From assembly GCA_963855995.1 (NCBI GenBank), contig OY979725.1, positions 1,302,001 to 1,366,000 of the forward strand: a DNA stretch of 64,000 bases. The letters run 5' to 3'. Shown piece by piece: positions 12,410-24,090 of the stretch. Source of the DNA: Muricea muricata. Its lineage: Eukaryota > Cnidaria > Anthozoa > Malacalcyonacea > Plexauridae. How positions within the stretch are numbered: the first letter of the stretch is position 1; each line of letters starts with the position of its first letter. A program made the translations under genes and the position numbers. The notes under the pieces were generated by a model. That model worked only from the letters and a program-made list of their open reading frames with translations, had not been told where the DNA came from and made no database searches.

Positions 12410-13018
12410 TTAAGTAGTTTTTTCTTCGACACTCGTCTATACGACTGTACATCCTTAACCGTAGTTGACATGAAATTTTCAATGTTTCTATAGTTTGTAC
12501 AGTTACTCTATATATTTTAAAAGCATCTGAATATTTTGAAACTTTCCCAGCAATTCTCATACTTATTTAACCGAAACGCCTTCGTTTGCATGGTACGTCG
12601 CAGCTGCTCTCAAACCACTTCCGTAATTTGCTTTAGTGCACACAAACAATGGTTTAATTGTTCCACTGTTTCTGTTTACAAAAACAAACCCGAAAGCACC
12701 AAGATACTTATCATATTGATAATCAAAGAGGATTCTCATTATAATGCCAAGTCTCCACCATGAATTTGAATATTAGCACGGAAACAAAGCATGTTGTATT
12801 CCCTTGGGAATTTAAAATCCTCATAAAAGTACAATCAGTACTATTAGTTTTTTTACATGTATCAATTAAATTAAGTAAAAAAGAGTGAAATAGTATATTC
12901 CCTTGGGAATTGGCAAAAAATCCCAAGTCTTTATTGTCAAGATTTTTTTTCAACGAGTAAGAACAAAATTCACTAAATCCACTTTGATTTCTAAATGATA
13001 AATATCTTGTTTGTACCA

Positions 13019-13301
13019 AAGTCAATCTAGATATGGTCTGGAGACTCGGCCAGCGTCTTTGTTCTATCTTTTTGTTCGTGCTTATGCAGACTTGTGCACG
13101 GTGAAGACAATGAATTTTTGGTATAATGAAGCAATCGTCCAATAGCGTTGCCTCGCTGAAGCATTCAACCGTACTATTGAAATATTGATAAGCAAAATTT
13201 CAAAAGATTTGTGCACGGTGAAGCCTGCTGGATAAAAAATTATAGCTCATTATAAACGCTATGAAGTTCGCCGGGCTTCCAGACCATGACTGGATTGACT
13301 G
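13019..13301. mobile_element. 283-bp MITE with about 9-bp TSD (left arm)
   Basis: The TIRs are AGTCAATCTAGATATGGTCT at the left and AGACCATGACTGGATTGACT at the right. They are flanked by TTTGTACCA (13010-13018) and TTTGTACTA (13302-13310). Unit A at about 10.53 kb shows the uninterrupted site. A 9-bp duplication with long TIRs suggests a Mutator-like element; hAT is possible if the true TSD is 8 bp. The right arm carries the same insertion at 24849-25133. Confidence 0.75.
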
Positions 13302-13671
13302 TTTGTACTAACTTGTGAATTACCACTACTTTCTATTACAATCTCGTGTCTTCTGATTCTTCTGGATTATTATCGTTTTGTAGTCAATGTCATCCCGGAT
13401 CGTTCATTCTTCATCCAGGATTGTTCTTTTTCTCTTTCGTTTCTTCAAACCCCATCACCTTTGGAAATGAAAGAATCGTATCCGTCAGATAATAATTACG
13501 ATTAAATTATAAAGTACTTTTAACACAGACATCTTGTGTATTTACGTGGCCAATTAAAAAGAGCAGACGAAATTACTGTTCCTGTTCATATGCAGATTTT
13601 TCATCAAAATTGTAGGGTAATTTTTTGCGTTGGGCATTGTGTCAACTATTCGTTAACATTCAATCATTTAC

Positions 13672-14059
13672 AATGGACCATTCCCCTATTAGACAAACTT
13701 TTAAATTCGAAAAATCAATTAGCACAGCTGGAAAGAGCATCCTAATTCCATACAATTATCAAGTTTGGTTGCAAAATATTGTAAAATGTGGAAAATATAG
13801 CCCTGTAAAGCTTGCAAATTTTGTATACTTTTGTATTACGCACGGAAAAGCGTTATCACTATGTGGAAATGTGGTAATTCTTTTTCCCGCGTAATACAAA
13901 AGTGTACAAAATTCGCAAACTTTAAATTACTATATTTTCGACATTTTACAATATTTTACAACCAAACTTCACAATTTCACTAAATTTAGAAAGCTCTTTC
14001 CAACTATGCTAAAATTGTTTTCGAATTTTAAAGTTTGTGTAATTGGGGAATGGTCCATT
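13672..14059. mobile_element. 390-bp foldback MITE (GGACCATTCCC family), copy 1
   Basis: It starts AATGGACCATTCCCC and ends GGGGAATGGTCCATT. The whole element folds on itself through ACAAACTTT / AAAGTTTGT and GCGTAATACAAAAGT / ACTTTTGTATTACGC, ending in a central ATGTGGAAATGTGG loop. Other copies are at 24091-24477 (palindrome mirror) and 33997-34275 (interrupted), with a fragment at 2.2 kb. No coding capacity. Confidence 0.8.
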
Positions 14060-15335
14060 AAAAGTTAGCAGGGCGTAACTTCTGCTTTATTAAGGTGATT
14101 GGTGTTATTTTATCTAGCCACCTTATCGAGAAACAAGGGATTTGAGCACTTAGAACCGTCTTTAACTTTATGTTAAAATATTTTTACTATCAACATACAT
14201 TTCTAAACTTTGAATGTAATCCCTGACTGATCGTTTGATGGTGCATTCTCCAGGTGCTTTCTTCGTTACCATCGTCATCCGGTTCACACTCTCTCGTCAT
14301 AGAACATCGCATCGGTCCAGTAGGTAACAAGCTCACTCAATCCCGTCAGCCATCATAAGAAAAGGAGAAAATGAATGTTACAAAAATTTCGAAATGTTAC
14401 AGAATATTGGAAACTAGACGAAAATTTGATTGTAAATGATTTTGGCAAACCTTACATTGCGATGGCATTTGCATCTTGACATCTTCTGATGAACACGGCT
14501 AGTGATACACTTCTTTGGTCGGTATCAATTCTTTCCCATCTTGTTCTTTCATTGGTTGGCGGTTATAGTGTATTCACTTTTTACTTGGCATCCTTTTAAA
14601 AATCAAACAATTACGATGTTTAGAAAAGTGTGTACAAAGTAAACAAAGAAAACTACGTTAGTAAGCATTAGAGAGGACGAAGTGATTATAACAAAAGTGA
14701 CCGTTTACAGAGATTAGTCGGCGGACAAAACCCGTAGAGAAACCCTCGGCATCATAATATTCCGGTAGCAAGAAATACACCTGATGGAAATCGTGTTGGT
14801 GTAAGCACTAAACTGTATGTATGCAACTCCGCGAAAAAAAAGGAACACAAAATGGCGGAATATCATTGACAGTTCCCCAGCGTTCGAGGACCAATATATT
14901 TATACATTTTTCTCATTTTTTCTTCAAGCAAAATCTAGATGAGTTTTCTGAATAAATAAATATATTTTATGCAGGCGCACTTAAAACACGGAATATATTT
15001 TAAAGAAGTTGAAAAGAGTATTTGCGGGCTCACGTTAGGAGACTAAAACGCTCGCCTAGTAGTGCCCACCATTTTCTCAATGTCGGTACACTTATTGATT
15101 AGGTAAATGAGTGAAAGTAGAATAAAGAAGGTTTTGTTCAAGATAGTATCATAATATTTGGACGCATGATGTTGACATATTTGGGAAAAACTGGAGCACA
15201 GGCAACACCCCAGGTACATGGTTGACGCGATGCTGCCCAGGAAACTAGGTAGTAATTGTTTTATAAAATAATTGCAGTGAAACACAAGGCAATGCCAGAA
15301 AATTTAAATTTCTCGTGTATGATTGTTTGATCCTG
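14060..15335. other. Palindrome arm, no recognised element
   Basis: This single-copy-like part of the arm is matched inverted by about 22.82-24.09 kb. It contains an 80-codon ORF at 15043-15285 (minus) that is also open in the mirror copy at 22865-23107, differing at a few residues. With no family match and no splice context I do not call it a gene. Confidence 0.5.
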
Positions 15336-15588
15336 CACAGTGATGGCCAAGTGGCTAAATTGTCGGCGCAAGAGCCTGCCATCTCTGAGATCGTGGGTTC
15401 AATCCCAACTTCAGACTCGTAACACCCATGCGAGGAGGTAGTCAGTCGTGTGTATATTCCGGGTACTCCGGTTTGCGAATATTGACAGGGTGGTTGGAAT
15501 TGTAAAATATCAGTAATCGACGGAACCCGGATACTTAACTAATGCTGTTAACGACGAGGTGGAATTAAAAATAAATAAGTAAAAATGC
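15336..15588 (+). mobile_element. tRNA-derived SINE, copy 1
   Basis: An RNA polymerase III promoter is visible: A box TGGCCAAGTGG at about 15344 and B box GGGTTCAATCC at about 15390, spaced as in a class II (Leu/Ser-like) tRNA. After the tRNA-like head comes a body (CGGGTACTCCGG...GGAACCCGG) and an A-rich AATAAATAA-type tail near 15573. This head-body-tail order is that of a SINE. The head has lost a clean cloverleaf, so it is not a functional tRNA gene. Confidence 0.7.
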
Positions 15589-16369
15589 GTTTCACTGTAG
15601 TTATCATATAATGTAACTGTCAGTTAGCTGAATGAATAATTCTCCATTAACTACGTCAAATGAATAACGTACAATACATAAGGGGGTGGTTGGGTTGGGG
15701 GGCGGGAGGAAAAGGTTGAAGCGGCGTGAAAGAAGGGAGTACTGCCCTAAAAGGGTTACTCGGGGGAACGAAGGCGGTAAACAGGAGGAAGAATGGATTG
15801 CAGTAAAGAAAGGGGATTGTAACACAGGGGATACCACTGCCCAAGGGGATACTTACTTACTTACTCTAGAAGGGGTACTTAGGGAAGAAAGGTGGTAAAC
15901 GGAAGAAGGTTGGATTAGAGTAAAGAAATGGGACGTTTCATGTCGAACTCTGTAGTTCGGCTAAAGCTCGGGATCGGGATTGAACTGGAAATATGAATTT
16001 TCATGTTTCTTGTATAGAGTATATCAGTGGACAGAAGAGGTTTTGAGGACAAGAAAGGAATTGTTAAAGTAAGTTATTAGACATCACTAGATATACATGA
16101 TAATATCATCATAAACTCTCTGCTAATCCCCCCATAGGGTGGGTGTGGTTTTACTGGAGAGGAAAGATTTTAAAGATAGCGGGGTTTATTATGACTTAGA
16201 TTGGCAAAAATAATTTTTAACATGAAAACAACGTGACGGAAGGAGTTATGCGAACTTAATTCATTTTTCCAAGTAAGTTTTGAAATCGCTCGCGATGGGA
16301 GGGGGGGGAGGGGGGTAATAGAGAGGTTGCAATGATCGTAAGTATATTGTTATATTTGGTTTTCTTACC

Positions 16370-17130
16370 ATTAAATCCTCTTTAAAGCCCTTTTTGGCTG
16401 TAGCATTTCGCATCAGGCTGTCGGGTGCTTGTCTCACAAGGAATATCTACAATGTAAAATTCAATATGTGAGAGATGAAAAATACAAACATTTCAAATGA
16501 CGGCAAATACTTTAAGTTATTTAACAAAATTAATCAGATGTAGAGCAAAATGACGGAGACTTTGGATAGAATTATTTTACCTCAAAAAAGATCTTTTTTA
16601 ATCATGTCCCCATTGTTCCATTTCGAGCGGTTCCCTTTACACGGTCCTGCTAGAACGAAAAACAGAAACTTTGTCATATAGATTAAGACATTTATCTGAA
16701 TTTTGATAAATTTAAAGATGACATTTCAACCTGGTATGGCACACCAAATTGTTTTCAAACAAGATAACATTTAATGACTAAAACATACGTAGAGAGTACT
16801 TACATGTGTAATAAAAATCCAATATTGTTGATGTCCAACTACACTGCAGCGGCTGTCGTTGCATCTTTGGATCGGAGAAGAAGACTGACGCCATTTTGAT
16901 TTTGAATTTTCTCGGCGAGACCACATGTTCGTTCGCAATTTTTTCCCTATTTCTTCGTCGCTTTGGTTTGATTTTCGTCCACATGCTTGCCACACACTTT
17001 TTTGCCATTTCTGTCTAATAAATTCGTGTTTATTCTCGTTGTGTAAGGTACTTTGAAGACCATTTGTTTGGACACGGCAGACATATTTTCCCGAACCTTC
17101 TTCTTGGACTACAAGCAGCAAATGACGTCA
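16370..17130 (-). pseudogene. Exon-like block, left-arm copy (HTH-like piece)
   Basis: Read on the minus strand, this block has a CRE-type TGACGTCA (17123-17130) and an open stretch ending at a GTAAGT donor (exon down to 16804). It continues with an exon-like piece starting at 16646 after GCAG and another starting at 16446 after TTGTAG. The second piece reads GPCKGNRSKWNNGDMIKKDL and the third IFLVRQAPDSLMRNATAKK, loosely like a psq-type helix-turn-helix split over exons. The frames do not join into one clean protein, so I treat it as a decayed gene or chance. The mirror copy is at 20.97-21.72 kb. Confidence 0.3.
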
Positions 17131-18403
17131 GATGACCATTGTATGCCAGAAATACCCGTATGTATAATGTTTAATAGTCTTTGTACAAAGCTGAAAATAA
17201 GTTTTTATTGCGCGAGCGAAGTGTTTTTGCCATTATTTCTAACTCAGGTCTTTCTTCTGCTTCTGTAGGTCTGGTTTACGTGGTTAATTAGCTCAAAAAA
17301 CGCCTGTAAGGGGCGTTTTTGTATTTTTTTTTTAATTTGCATGCTGATAAGCAAGGAAAGACCTGTTCGAGTTTTCATTGGCAAACATCTTTCCCTCGTG
17401 GCCGAGAGGTAAAGGTTACTGTCTTCCGACTTTCCCATGTCGTTGGACTTCGATTTTGGATGGATCGGGGACCTTTAAAGTCCAAGTGAGGTTTGGTAAG
17501 TTGGACTGATCGGTCTCCGATCCGCCCAAAATTCAAGTCAAAGTTGAGTGTGGAGTGCAGGAAAAACGGTAGGCAGTACCGCAAGGCCAAGGGGGCAAAC
17601 GTTATTTGCCTTGTGTTTTTAAGTAATATTTAAACAAATTTCTTCAACTTGACTGTTGGGGACAGAACTGTAGGGCTGGTGCATTGAAGAATTCTCGCCG
17701 TCATTTCTCTTCGTTCAAGAAGACAAGTTGTCTTCGTCGAGAAATAACGACGAGAAGACTTCAAAGCACCACTAAACCACCACACTGTTAAACTACAGTG
17801 TAGTGATTTAGCTGGCTAAATCACTACACTGTGCCAAATGTATATGGCGGACTTCTTCTCGAAGCTTACGGTACAAGAAGCATAGATGCACAAAGATGCG
17901 CAAACTTTTTAAAGCCTTTAAAACAAGTGTTTTCTTTGAGGAAAGAGTTAAAGACGACAACGCTTACTAAATTAAAGCTGCGTGGTCATGTTTTAAGATG
18001 TTTAACGATCTTTTATGGCGAGCCTTTCCAAAAAGGGATAAATAATAACTGTTTTCTTTTTTGACTTTCCTTGGCGTTTCCTTCTTGATCGAGCTCTCTA
18101 TGCCATTACGTTCAGTGTCCTTGATATAGGAGTCATTTGTTTATGGCCTTGGGTTTGATTCCCAAACATTGAATGGTAGTCTTCAGCTCTTTCAAGTAAT
18201 GAGATAACATTGCAAAAACAAGATGGCACTACGTTGTTACTTTGCCTGGAACCAATTTGTCAACAAGTATAACTCACGCTTACAAGACAAACTCAGAACT
18301 CTGGGATTCAGCGACAAAGCAAAAGTAAATTGAGTGCATCGCCGTAGTCTTACAATCCCTAACTAAAGTTAACAGCCAAGTACACTTACAAGCACCCACT
18401 TGA

Positions 18404-19180
18404 TAGATAGATAGATAGATAGATAGATGGTTTATTAAAAATAATCTCATTTACAGCATTTACTGAATTGCAGAGATTTACCTATTAACAATAAAAGTAG
18501 CTAAAAACTGCCAAATTAAAGAGTTCTTCTAATTAATAACATTAAACATTTTAATATCATAAAGATCTACATCTATATAGTTTTTAAGTTTATATTAAAT
18601 TCTTGTGATGCCGATACGATAAAAGTTTTTTGGTGTCTATTCGTTGCACACTTGGGTGGATAAAAACGTTCTTCTCTTCGTAAATCATAAGAATGACCAT
18701 CTTTGTTGAACGGAAGTAATTTATACAAATTGTTTTGAGGGTCAGATATAATCTTATCGAAGAATTTACTGCAGAGGTCCGATCTTCGTTCCGAGAGGGT
18801 TGTGAGTTTTGATTGACTTAATAATTCCTTATAAGAATAGTCGTATCCATATATTATACGCAAAGCTCTCCTTTGTACACGTTCGAGTGATTTGCTCAGG
18901 TATTCGGGAATACTGTAGTGATAGACTTGACATGCATAAAGAATAACAGATTGAATGCATGTAACATAAAATTTAACTAACTCTTCTGTTGATAATTTTG
19001 CCCGCTTCAACTGCTTCAAAAAGTATAACCTTTTAGAGGCTTTCTTAACCGTATCCTTAATATGCAAGTTCCATTTCAAATTATTCTGGATAGTAACTCC
19101 AAGAATTTTAACTGATTCTACGATGTTTAAGGTAGAATGATATTCATACTTTATTGTGACTAGGTACAGTATAACGCAGT
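18404..19180 (-). mobile_element. 5'-truncated CR1/L2-like LINE insertion
   Basis: The element runs on the minus strand, with its 3' end at a tetranucleotide tail of seven GATA-type repeats (18404-18428) and reverse-transcriptase coding sequence upstream. It interrupts a sequence (AAGCACCCACTT) found without it near 19735, so it inserted near the palindrome centre. 3' simple-repeat tails and 5' truncation are typical of CR1/L2-clade elements. Confidence 0.75.
18573..19154 (-). pseudogene. LINE reverse transcriptase, C-terminal fragment
   Basis: The translated fragment begins with SVKILGVTIQNNLKWNLHI, the family motif following the RT catalytic core (VK.LGV.I...L.W..HI). It continues KRLYFLKQLKRAKL, YACQVYH, LERVQRRALRIIYG and RRSDLCSKFF, the thumb/connection region typical of CR1/L2 and related LINEs. 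The fragment ends at a stop at 18573. The catalytic FADD-box region, endonuclease and ORF1 are missing, so it cannot be autonomous. Confidence 0.8.
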
Positions 19181-19269
19181 TTCATCGTTTTGCAATGTTA
19201 TCTCAGTTACAAGTTGTCTTTAGCTCTTTCTCGTGATGAGATAACATTGAAAATGTTATGATAAAATAC

Positions 19270-19900
19270 GAAACAGTTTAAATGGGTGCTTTTAACTGCA
19301 CTGGCGGCACTGGTAGCTTTAGTTCGGAATAGAAAGACAACGGCGATGCACTTAGTTTACTTGTGATATATATTTCTGGTTGATACAACCCGAATCGCAG
19401 AGTTCTGAGTAAAGGCTTAGAGAATATTCTTACGCGTTGAAAAATCTCATTACAAGTTCCTTTGGCTCTTTTAAGTAATAAGATAACGTTGCGACAAGAT
19501 GGCACTGCTTTATACTGTATCAAATCAACATGTCACGCTGTAACCAATTTGTCGATGCGTCCTACAAGCTTTAAGTCAGAAATCAGCGATTTATTTGTAT
19601 CAACGAAGAAAGTTTGACATTCACGGCTTGCATATAAGCATCTACTTTATATGTCACAAGTAAAGTATGTGCGTCGCTGTTGTCTTACAATCCCCGAACT
19701 AAAGCTACCAGTGTCGCCAGTGCACTTAAAAGCACCCATTTAATTAAACTAATTTCATATTTTACACAAGCTAAATCGCAGAGTTCTGAGTTAAGGCTTA
19801 TAGAATAAACTATGTGTATAGTATAGAATATAATATACCATGTTACATGCTAGCATATTAGTTAGAAGCAAAGTTATAACGCAATGCCATCTTGTTGCAA
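19270..19900. repeat. Nested inverted copies at the palindrome centre
   Basis: A sub-unit of about 210 bp (CAAGATGGCACT ... TTGTCTTACAATCCCCGAAC ... AAAGCACCCA) occurs at about 18.20-18.40 kb (+), 19.27-19.51 kb (-) and 19.53-19.75 kb (+), with part of another inverted copy at 19.77-19.90 kb. The centre is therefore itself made of alternating inverted copies rather than a single fold. Confidence 0.6.
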
Positions 19901-20972
19901 TGTTATCTCCTGACTTGAAAGGGCTAAACCCTGCCATTCAGTGTTTGGGAATTAAACCCAAGGCCATAAAGAAATGACTCCTATATCAAGGACACTGAAC
20001 GTAATGGCATAGAGAACTCGATCAAGAAGGAAACGGCCCACGGAAAGTCAAAAGACAACAGTTGTCATTTATCCCTTCTTGCAAAGACCTCTCCATAAAA
20101 GATCGTTAAACAACTTAAAACTTGACCACACAGCTTTGATTTAGTTAGCGTTGTCGTCTTTGTCTCTTCTCTAAAAGAAAACACTTGATTTAAGTGCTTT
20201 AAAATGTTTGCGCATCTTGCACCGTAAGCTTTGAGAAGAAGTCGGCCATAATATAGTTGGCACAATGTAGTGGTTCAGCCAGCTAAACCACTACATTGTA
20301 GTTTTACAGTGTGGTGGTTTAGTGGTGCCTTGAAGTCTTCTCGTCGTTATTTCTTGACGAAGACAACTAGTCTTCTTGAACGAAGGGAAATAACGGCGAG
20401 AATCTTCAATGCACCGACCATACTAGCCTGTCCGCAACATTTAAGTTAAAGGAATTTGCTTAAATATTAGTTAGAAACACTAGGCAAATAACGTTTGCCT
20501 CCTTGGCCTCGCGGTACTGCCTAATGTTTTCCTGCACTCCACATCCAGCTTTGACTTGAGTTTTGGGTGGATCGGGGACCGATAAATCCAACTTACCAAA
20601 CCTCAGTTGGACTTGAAAGGTCACTGATCCACCCAAAATCAAAGTCAAACGATGTGAGCGAGTATGAAGACAATAACCTTTACCTCTCGGCCACGGAGGG
20701 AAAGATGTTTGCCATTGTAAACTCGAAAAGGTCTTTCCTTGCTTATCAGCATGCAAATTAAAAAAAAATACAAAAACGCCCCTCACAGGCGTTTTTTGAG
20801 CTAATTAACCAAGTAAGCTAGACGTACAGAAGTTTCTACTTGACCTGAATGACCTGAATTAGAAATAATGGCAAAAAACACTTCGTTCGCGCCATAAAAA
20901 CTTATTTTAAGCTTTGTACAAAGACTATTAAATATTATACATACGGGTATTTTCTGGCATACAATGGTCATC

Positions 20973-21720
20973 TGACGTCATTTGCTGCTTGAAGTCCAAG
21001 AAGAAGGTTCGAGAAAATATGTCTGCCGTGTCCGAACAAATGGTCTTCAAAGTACCTTACACAACGAGAATAAACACGAATTTATCAGACAGAAATGGCA
21101 AAAAAGTGTGTGGAAAGCATGTGGACGAAAATCGAACCAAAGCGACAAAGAAATGGGGAAAAAATTGCGAATGAACATGTGGTTTCGTCGAGAAAATTCA
21201 AAATCAAAATGGCGTCAGTCTTCTTCTCCGATCCAAAGATGCAACGACAGTCGCTGCAGTGTAGTTGGACATCAACAATGTTGGATTTTTATTACACATG
21301 TAAGTATTCTCTACGTATGTTTTAGTCATTAAATCATCTTCCTTGAAAACAATTCGGCCTGCTTACCAGGTTGAAATCTTGTTTTATTAAAATTTAATAC
21401 AATTCAGATAAATGTCTTGTTCTATATGATTGAGTTTCTTTTTTTTCTTTCTAACAGGACCGTATAAAGATAGCCGTTTGAAGTGGAACACCGCGGACAT
21501 GATTAAAACAGAACCTTTTTGAGGTAAAACAATTTTATCCAAAGCCTGCGTCATTTTGCTCTACCACTGATTAATTTTGTTCAAGAAATTAAATTATTTT
21601 TCGTCATTTGAAATTTTTCTAATTTTTATATCTCACGTATCGAACTTTACATTGTAGATATTCCTTGTGAGAGAACCACCTGACAACCTGATGCGAAATG
21701 CCACAGCCAAAAAGTAACTT
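20973..21720 (+). pseudogene. Exon-like block, right-arm copy (HTH-like piece)
   Basis: Right-arm counterpart of 16.4-17.1 kb. TGACGTCA lies at 20973-20980. A 116-codon ORF (20982-21332) and a shorter one starting MAKKCVESMW at 21095 both cross a GTAAGT donor at about 21300. Exon-like pieces start at 21458 (after CTAACAG) and 21658 (after TTGTAG); the first reads GPYKDSRLKWNTADMIKTEP and the second IFLVREPPDNLMRNATAKK followed by a stop. The splice sites are conserved between arms but the reading frames do not join cleanly. Confidence 0.3.
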
Positions 21721-22564
21721 TAAGAGTATTTAATGGTAAGAAAACCAAATAATACAATATAATTACTGTCATTGCAAACTCTCTATTACTCCCCCCCCCC
21801 CAACCATCGCGAGCGATTTAGAAATTTACTTGAAAGTTTGTATAGCCCTGATCCTAGTAATGAATAAACCCCGCGCGCTATGTTTTAAATCTTTCCTCTC
21901 CAGTAAAACCACACCCACCCTATGGGGATTAGCAGAGAGTTTATAATGATGATATTATCATGTATATCTAGTGATGTCTGATAACTTACTTTAACGATTC
22001 CTTTCTTTTTCCTCAAAACCTCTTATGTCCACTGATACACTCTATACAAGAAACAGGGAAATTCAGATTTCCAGTTCAAATTCAAAGGCGATCCCGAGCT
22101 AGAGTCAAGTGAGAATTCTGGCTCAACGAGTGTCTACATGACCTTTGAAATGCCTTTCAATTGAACTGCAAGTGTGAATTTCTCACTGCTTGGTTTAATT
22201 TCGACATGAAATGTCTCCTTTCTTTACTCTAATCTAATCTTCTTCTAATTTACCCCCTTCTTTCCCCAAGTACCCCTTCTAGGGCAGTAATATCCCCTTG
22301 GGTAGTAGTATCCTCTTTACTACAGTCCTTTTCTTTTTACTGCAATCCATTCTTCCTCCTTTTTACCGCCTTCGTTCCCCGAGTAACCCTTTCAGGACAG
22401 TACTCCCATCTTTCACACCACTTCAACCATTTCGCCCCCCCCCCCAACCCCATACCACCCCACCTGACTACCCATCCTATATTGTAAGTTATTCATTTGA
22501 CGTAGTTACGGAGAATTATTCATTCAGCTAACTGACAGTTATATGATTACTACAGTGAAACGCA

Positions 22565-22818
22565 TTTTTACTCATTTACTTTTAATTCCACCTCGTCGTT
22601 AACAGCATTAGTTAAGTATCCGGGTTCCGTCGATTACTGATATTTTACAATTCCAACCACCCTGTCAATATTCGCAAACCGGAGTACCCGGAATATACAC
22701 ACGACTGACTACCTCCTCGCATGGGTGTTACGAGTCTGAAGTTGGGATTGAACCCACGATCTCAGAGATGGCAGGCTCTTGCGCCGACAATTTAGCCACT
22801 TGGCCATCACTGTGCAGG
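22565..22818 (-). mobile_element. tRNA-derived SINE, copy 2 (palindrome mirror)
   Basis: Reverse-complement counterpart of the SINE at 15336. The A-rich tail is at about 22570-22590 and the B and A boxes lie near 22755 and 22800. It arose with the palindrome and is not an independent insertion. Confidence 0.7.
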
Positions 22819-24090
22819 ATCAAACAATCCTACACGAGAAATTTAAATTTTCTGGCATTGACTTGTGTTTCACTGCAATTATTTTATAAAACAATTACTA
22901 CCTAGTTTCCTGGGCAGCATCGCGTCAACCATGTACCTGGGGTGTTGCCTGTGCTCCAGTTTTTCCCAAATATGTCAACATCCTGCGTCCATATATTATG
23001 ATACTATCTTGAACAAAACCTTCTTTATTCTATTTTCACTCATTTACCTAATCAATAAGTGTACCGACATTGAGAAAATGGTGGGCACTACTAGGCGAGC
23101 GTTTTAGTCTCCTAACGTGAGCCCGCAAATACTCTTTTCAACTTCTTTAAAATATATTCCGTGTTTTAAGTGCGCCTGCATAAAATATATTTATTTATTC
23201 AGAAAACTCATCTAGATTTTGCTTGAAGAAAAAATGAGAAAAATGTATAAATATATTGGTCCTCGAACGCTGGGGAACTGTCAATGATATTCCGCCATTT
23301 TGTGTTGCGTTTTTTTCGCGGAGTTGCATACATACAGTTTAGTGCTTACACCAACACGATTTTTATCAGGTGTATTTCTTGCTACCGGAATATTATGATG
23401 CCGAGGGTTTCCCTACGGGTTTTGTCCGCCGACTAATCTCTGTAAACGGTCACTTTTGTTATAATCACTTCGTCCTCTCTAATGCTTACTAACGTAGTTT
23501 TCTTTGTTTACTTTGTAAACAATTGTTTAAACATCGTAATTGTTTAATTTTTAAAAGGATGCCAAGTAAAAAGTGAATACACTATAACCGCCAACCAATG
23601 AAAGAACAAGATGGGAAAGAATTGATACCGACCAAAGAAGTGAATCACTAGCCGTGTTCATCAGAAGATGTCAAGATGCAAATGCCATCGCAATGTACGG
23701 TTTGCCAAAATCATTTACAATCAAATTTTCGTCTAGTTTCCAATATTCTGTAACATTTCGAAATTTTTGTAACATTCATTTTCTCCTTTTCTTATGATGG
23801 CTGACGGGATTGAGTGAGCTTGTTACCTACTGGACCGATGCGATGTTCTATGACGAGAGAGTGTGAACCGGATGACGATGGTAACGAAGAAAGCACCTGG
23901 AGAATGCACCATCAAACGATCAGTCAGGGATTACATTCAAAGTTTAGAAATGTATGTTGATAGTACAAATATTTTAACATAAAGTTAAAGACGGTTCTAA
24001 GTGCTCAAATCCCTTGTTTCTCGATAAGGTGGCTAGATAAAATAACACCAATCACCTTAATAAAGCAGAAGTTACGCCCTGCTAACTTTT

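Larger units (their letters stand above)
10807..13567. repeat. 1.9-kb unit, copy B, left arm (carries two MITEs)
   Basis: This is a direct repeat of the preceding unit, enlarged to 2.76 kb by a 517-bp TTAA-flanked insertion (11893-12409) and a 283-bp insertion (about 13019-13301). Subtracting these gives about 1.95 kb, matching copy A. Copy A therefore gives the uninterrupted sequence for both sites. Confidence 0.8.
7300..18403. repeat. Left arm of a giant imperfect palindrome
   Basis: Long stretches of this arm recur in reverse complement between about 19.26 and 30.19 kb, in reversed order. Matching landmarks include AAGAAAACAGGTT at 7356 against AACCTGTTTTCTT near 30143, the CCCATGGGAATTG block at 8864 and 28800, the SINE at 15.34 and 22.57 kb, and the GCATGC block at 17339 and 20749. 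Similarity looks high inside about 8.6 kb and falls off outwards. There is no intact protein gene in the arm. Confidence 0.9.

Noticed and set aside
12723-13142. 139-codon ORF, mirrored at 25009-25428
   Set aside because: It spans the boundary between a 1.9-kb unit and the 283-bp MITE. The mirror ORF exists only because the arms are similar.
15336-15420. Functional tRNA-Leu/Ser gene
   Set aside because: A and B boxes are present, but the cloverleaf is poor and the sequence continues into a SINE body and A-rich tail.
17391-17450. Second tRNA-like SINE (GTGGCCGAGAGGT A box)
   Set aside because: No credible B box follows, and the mirror copy at about 20.69 kb is no better.
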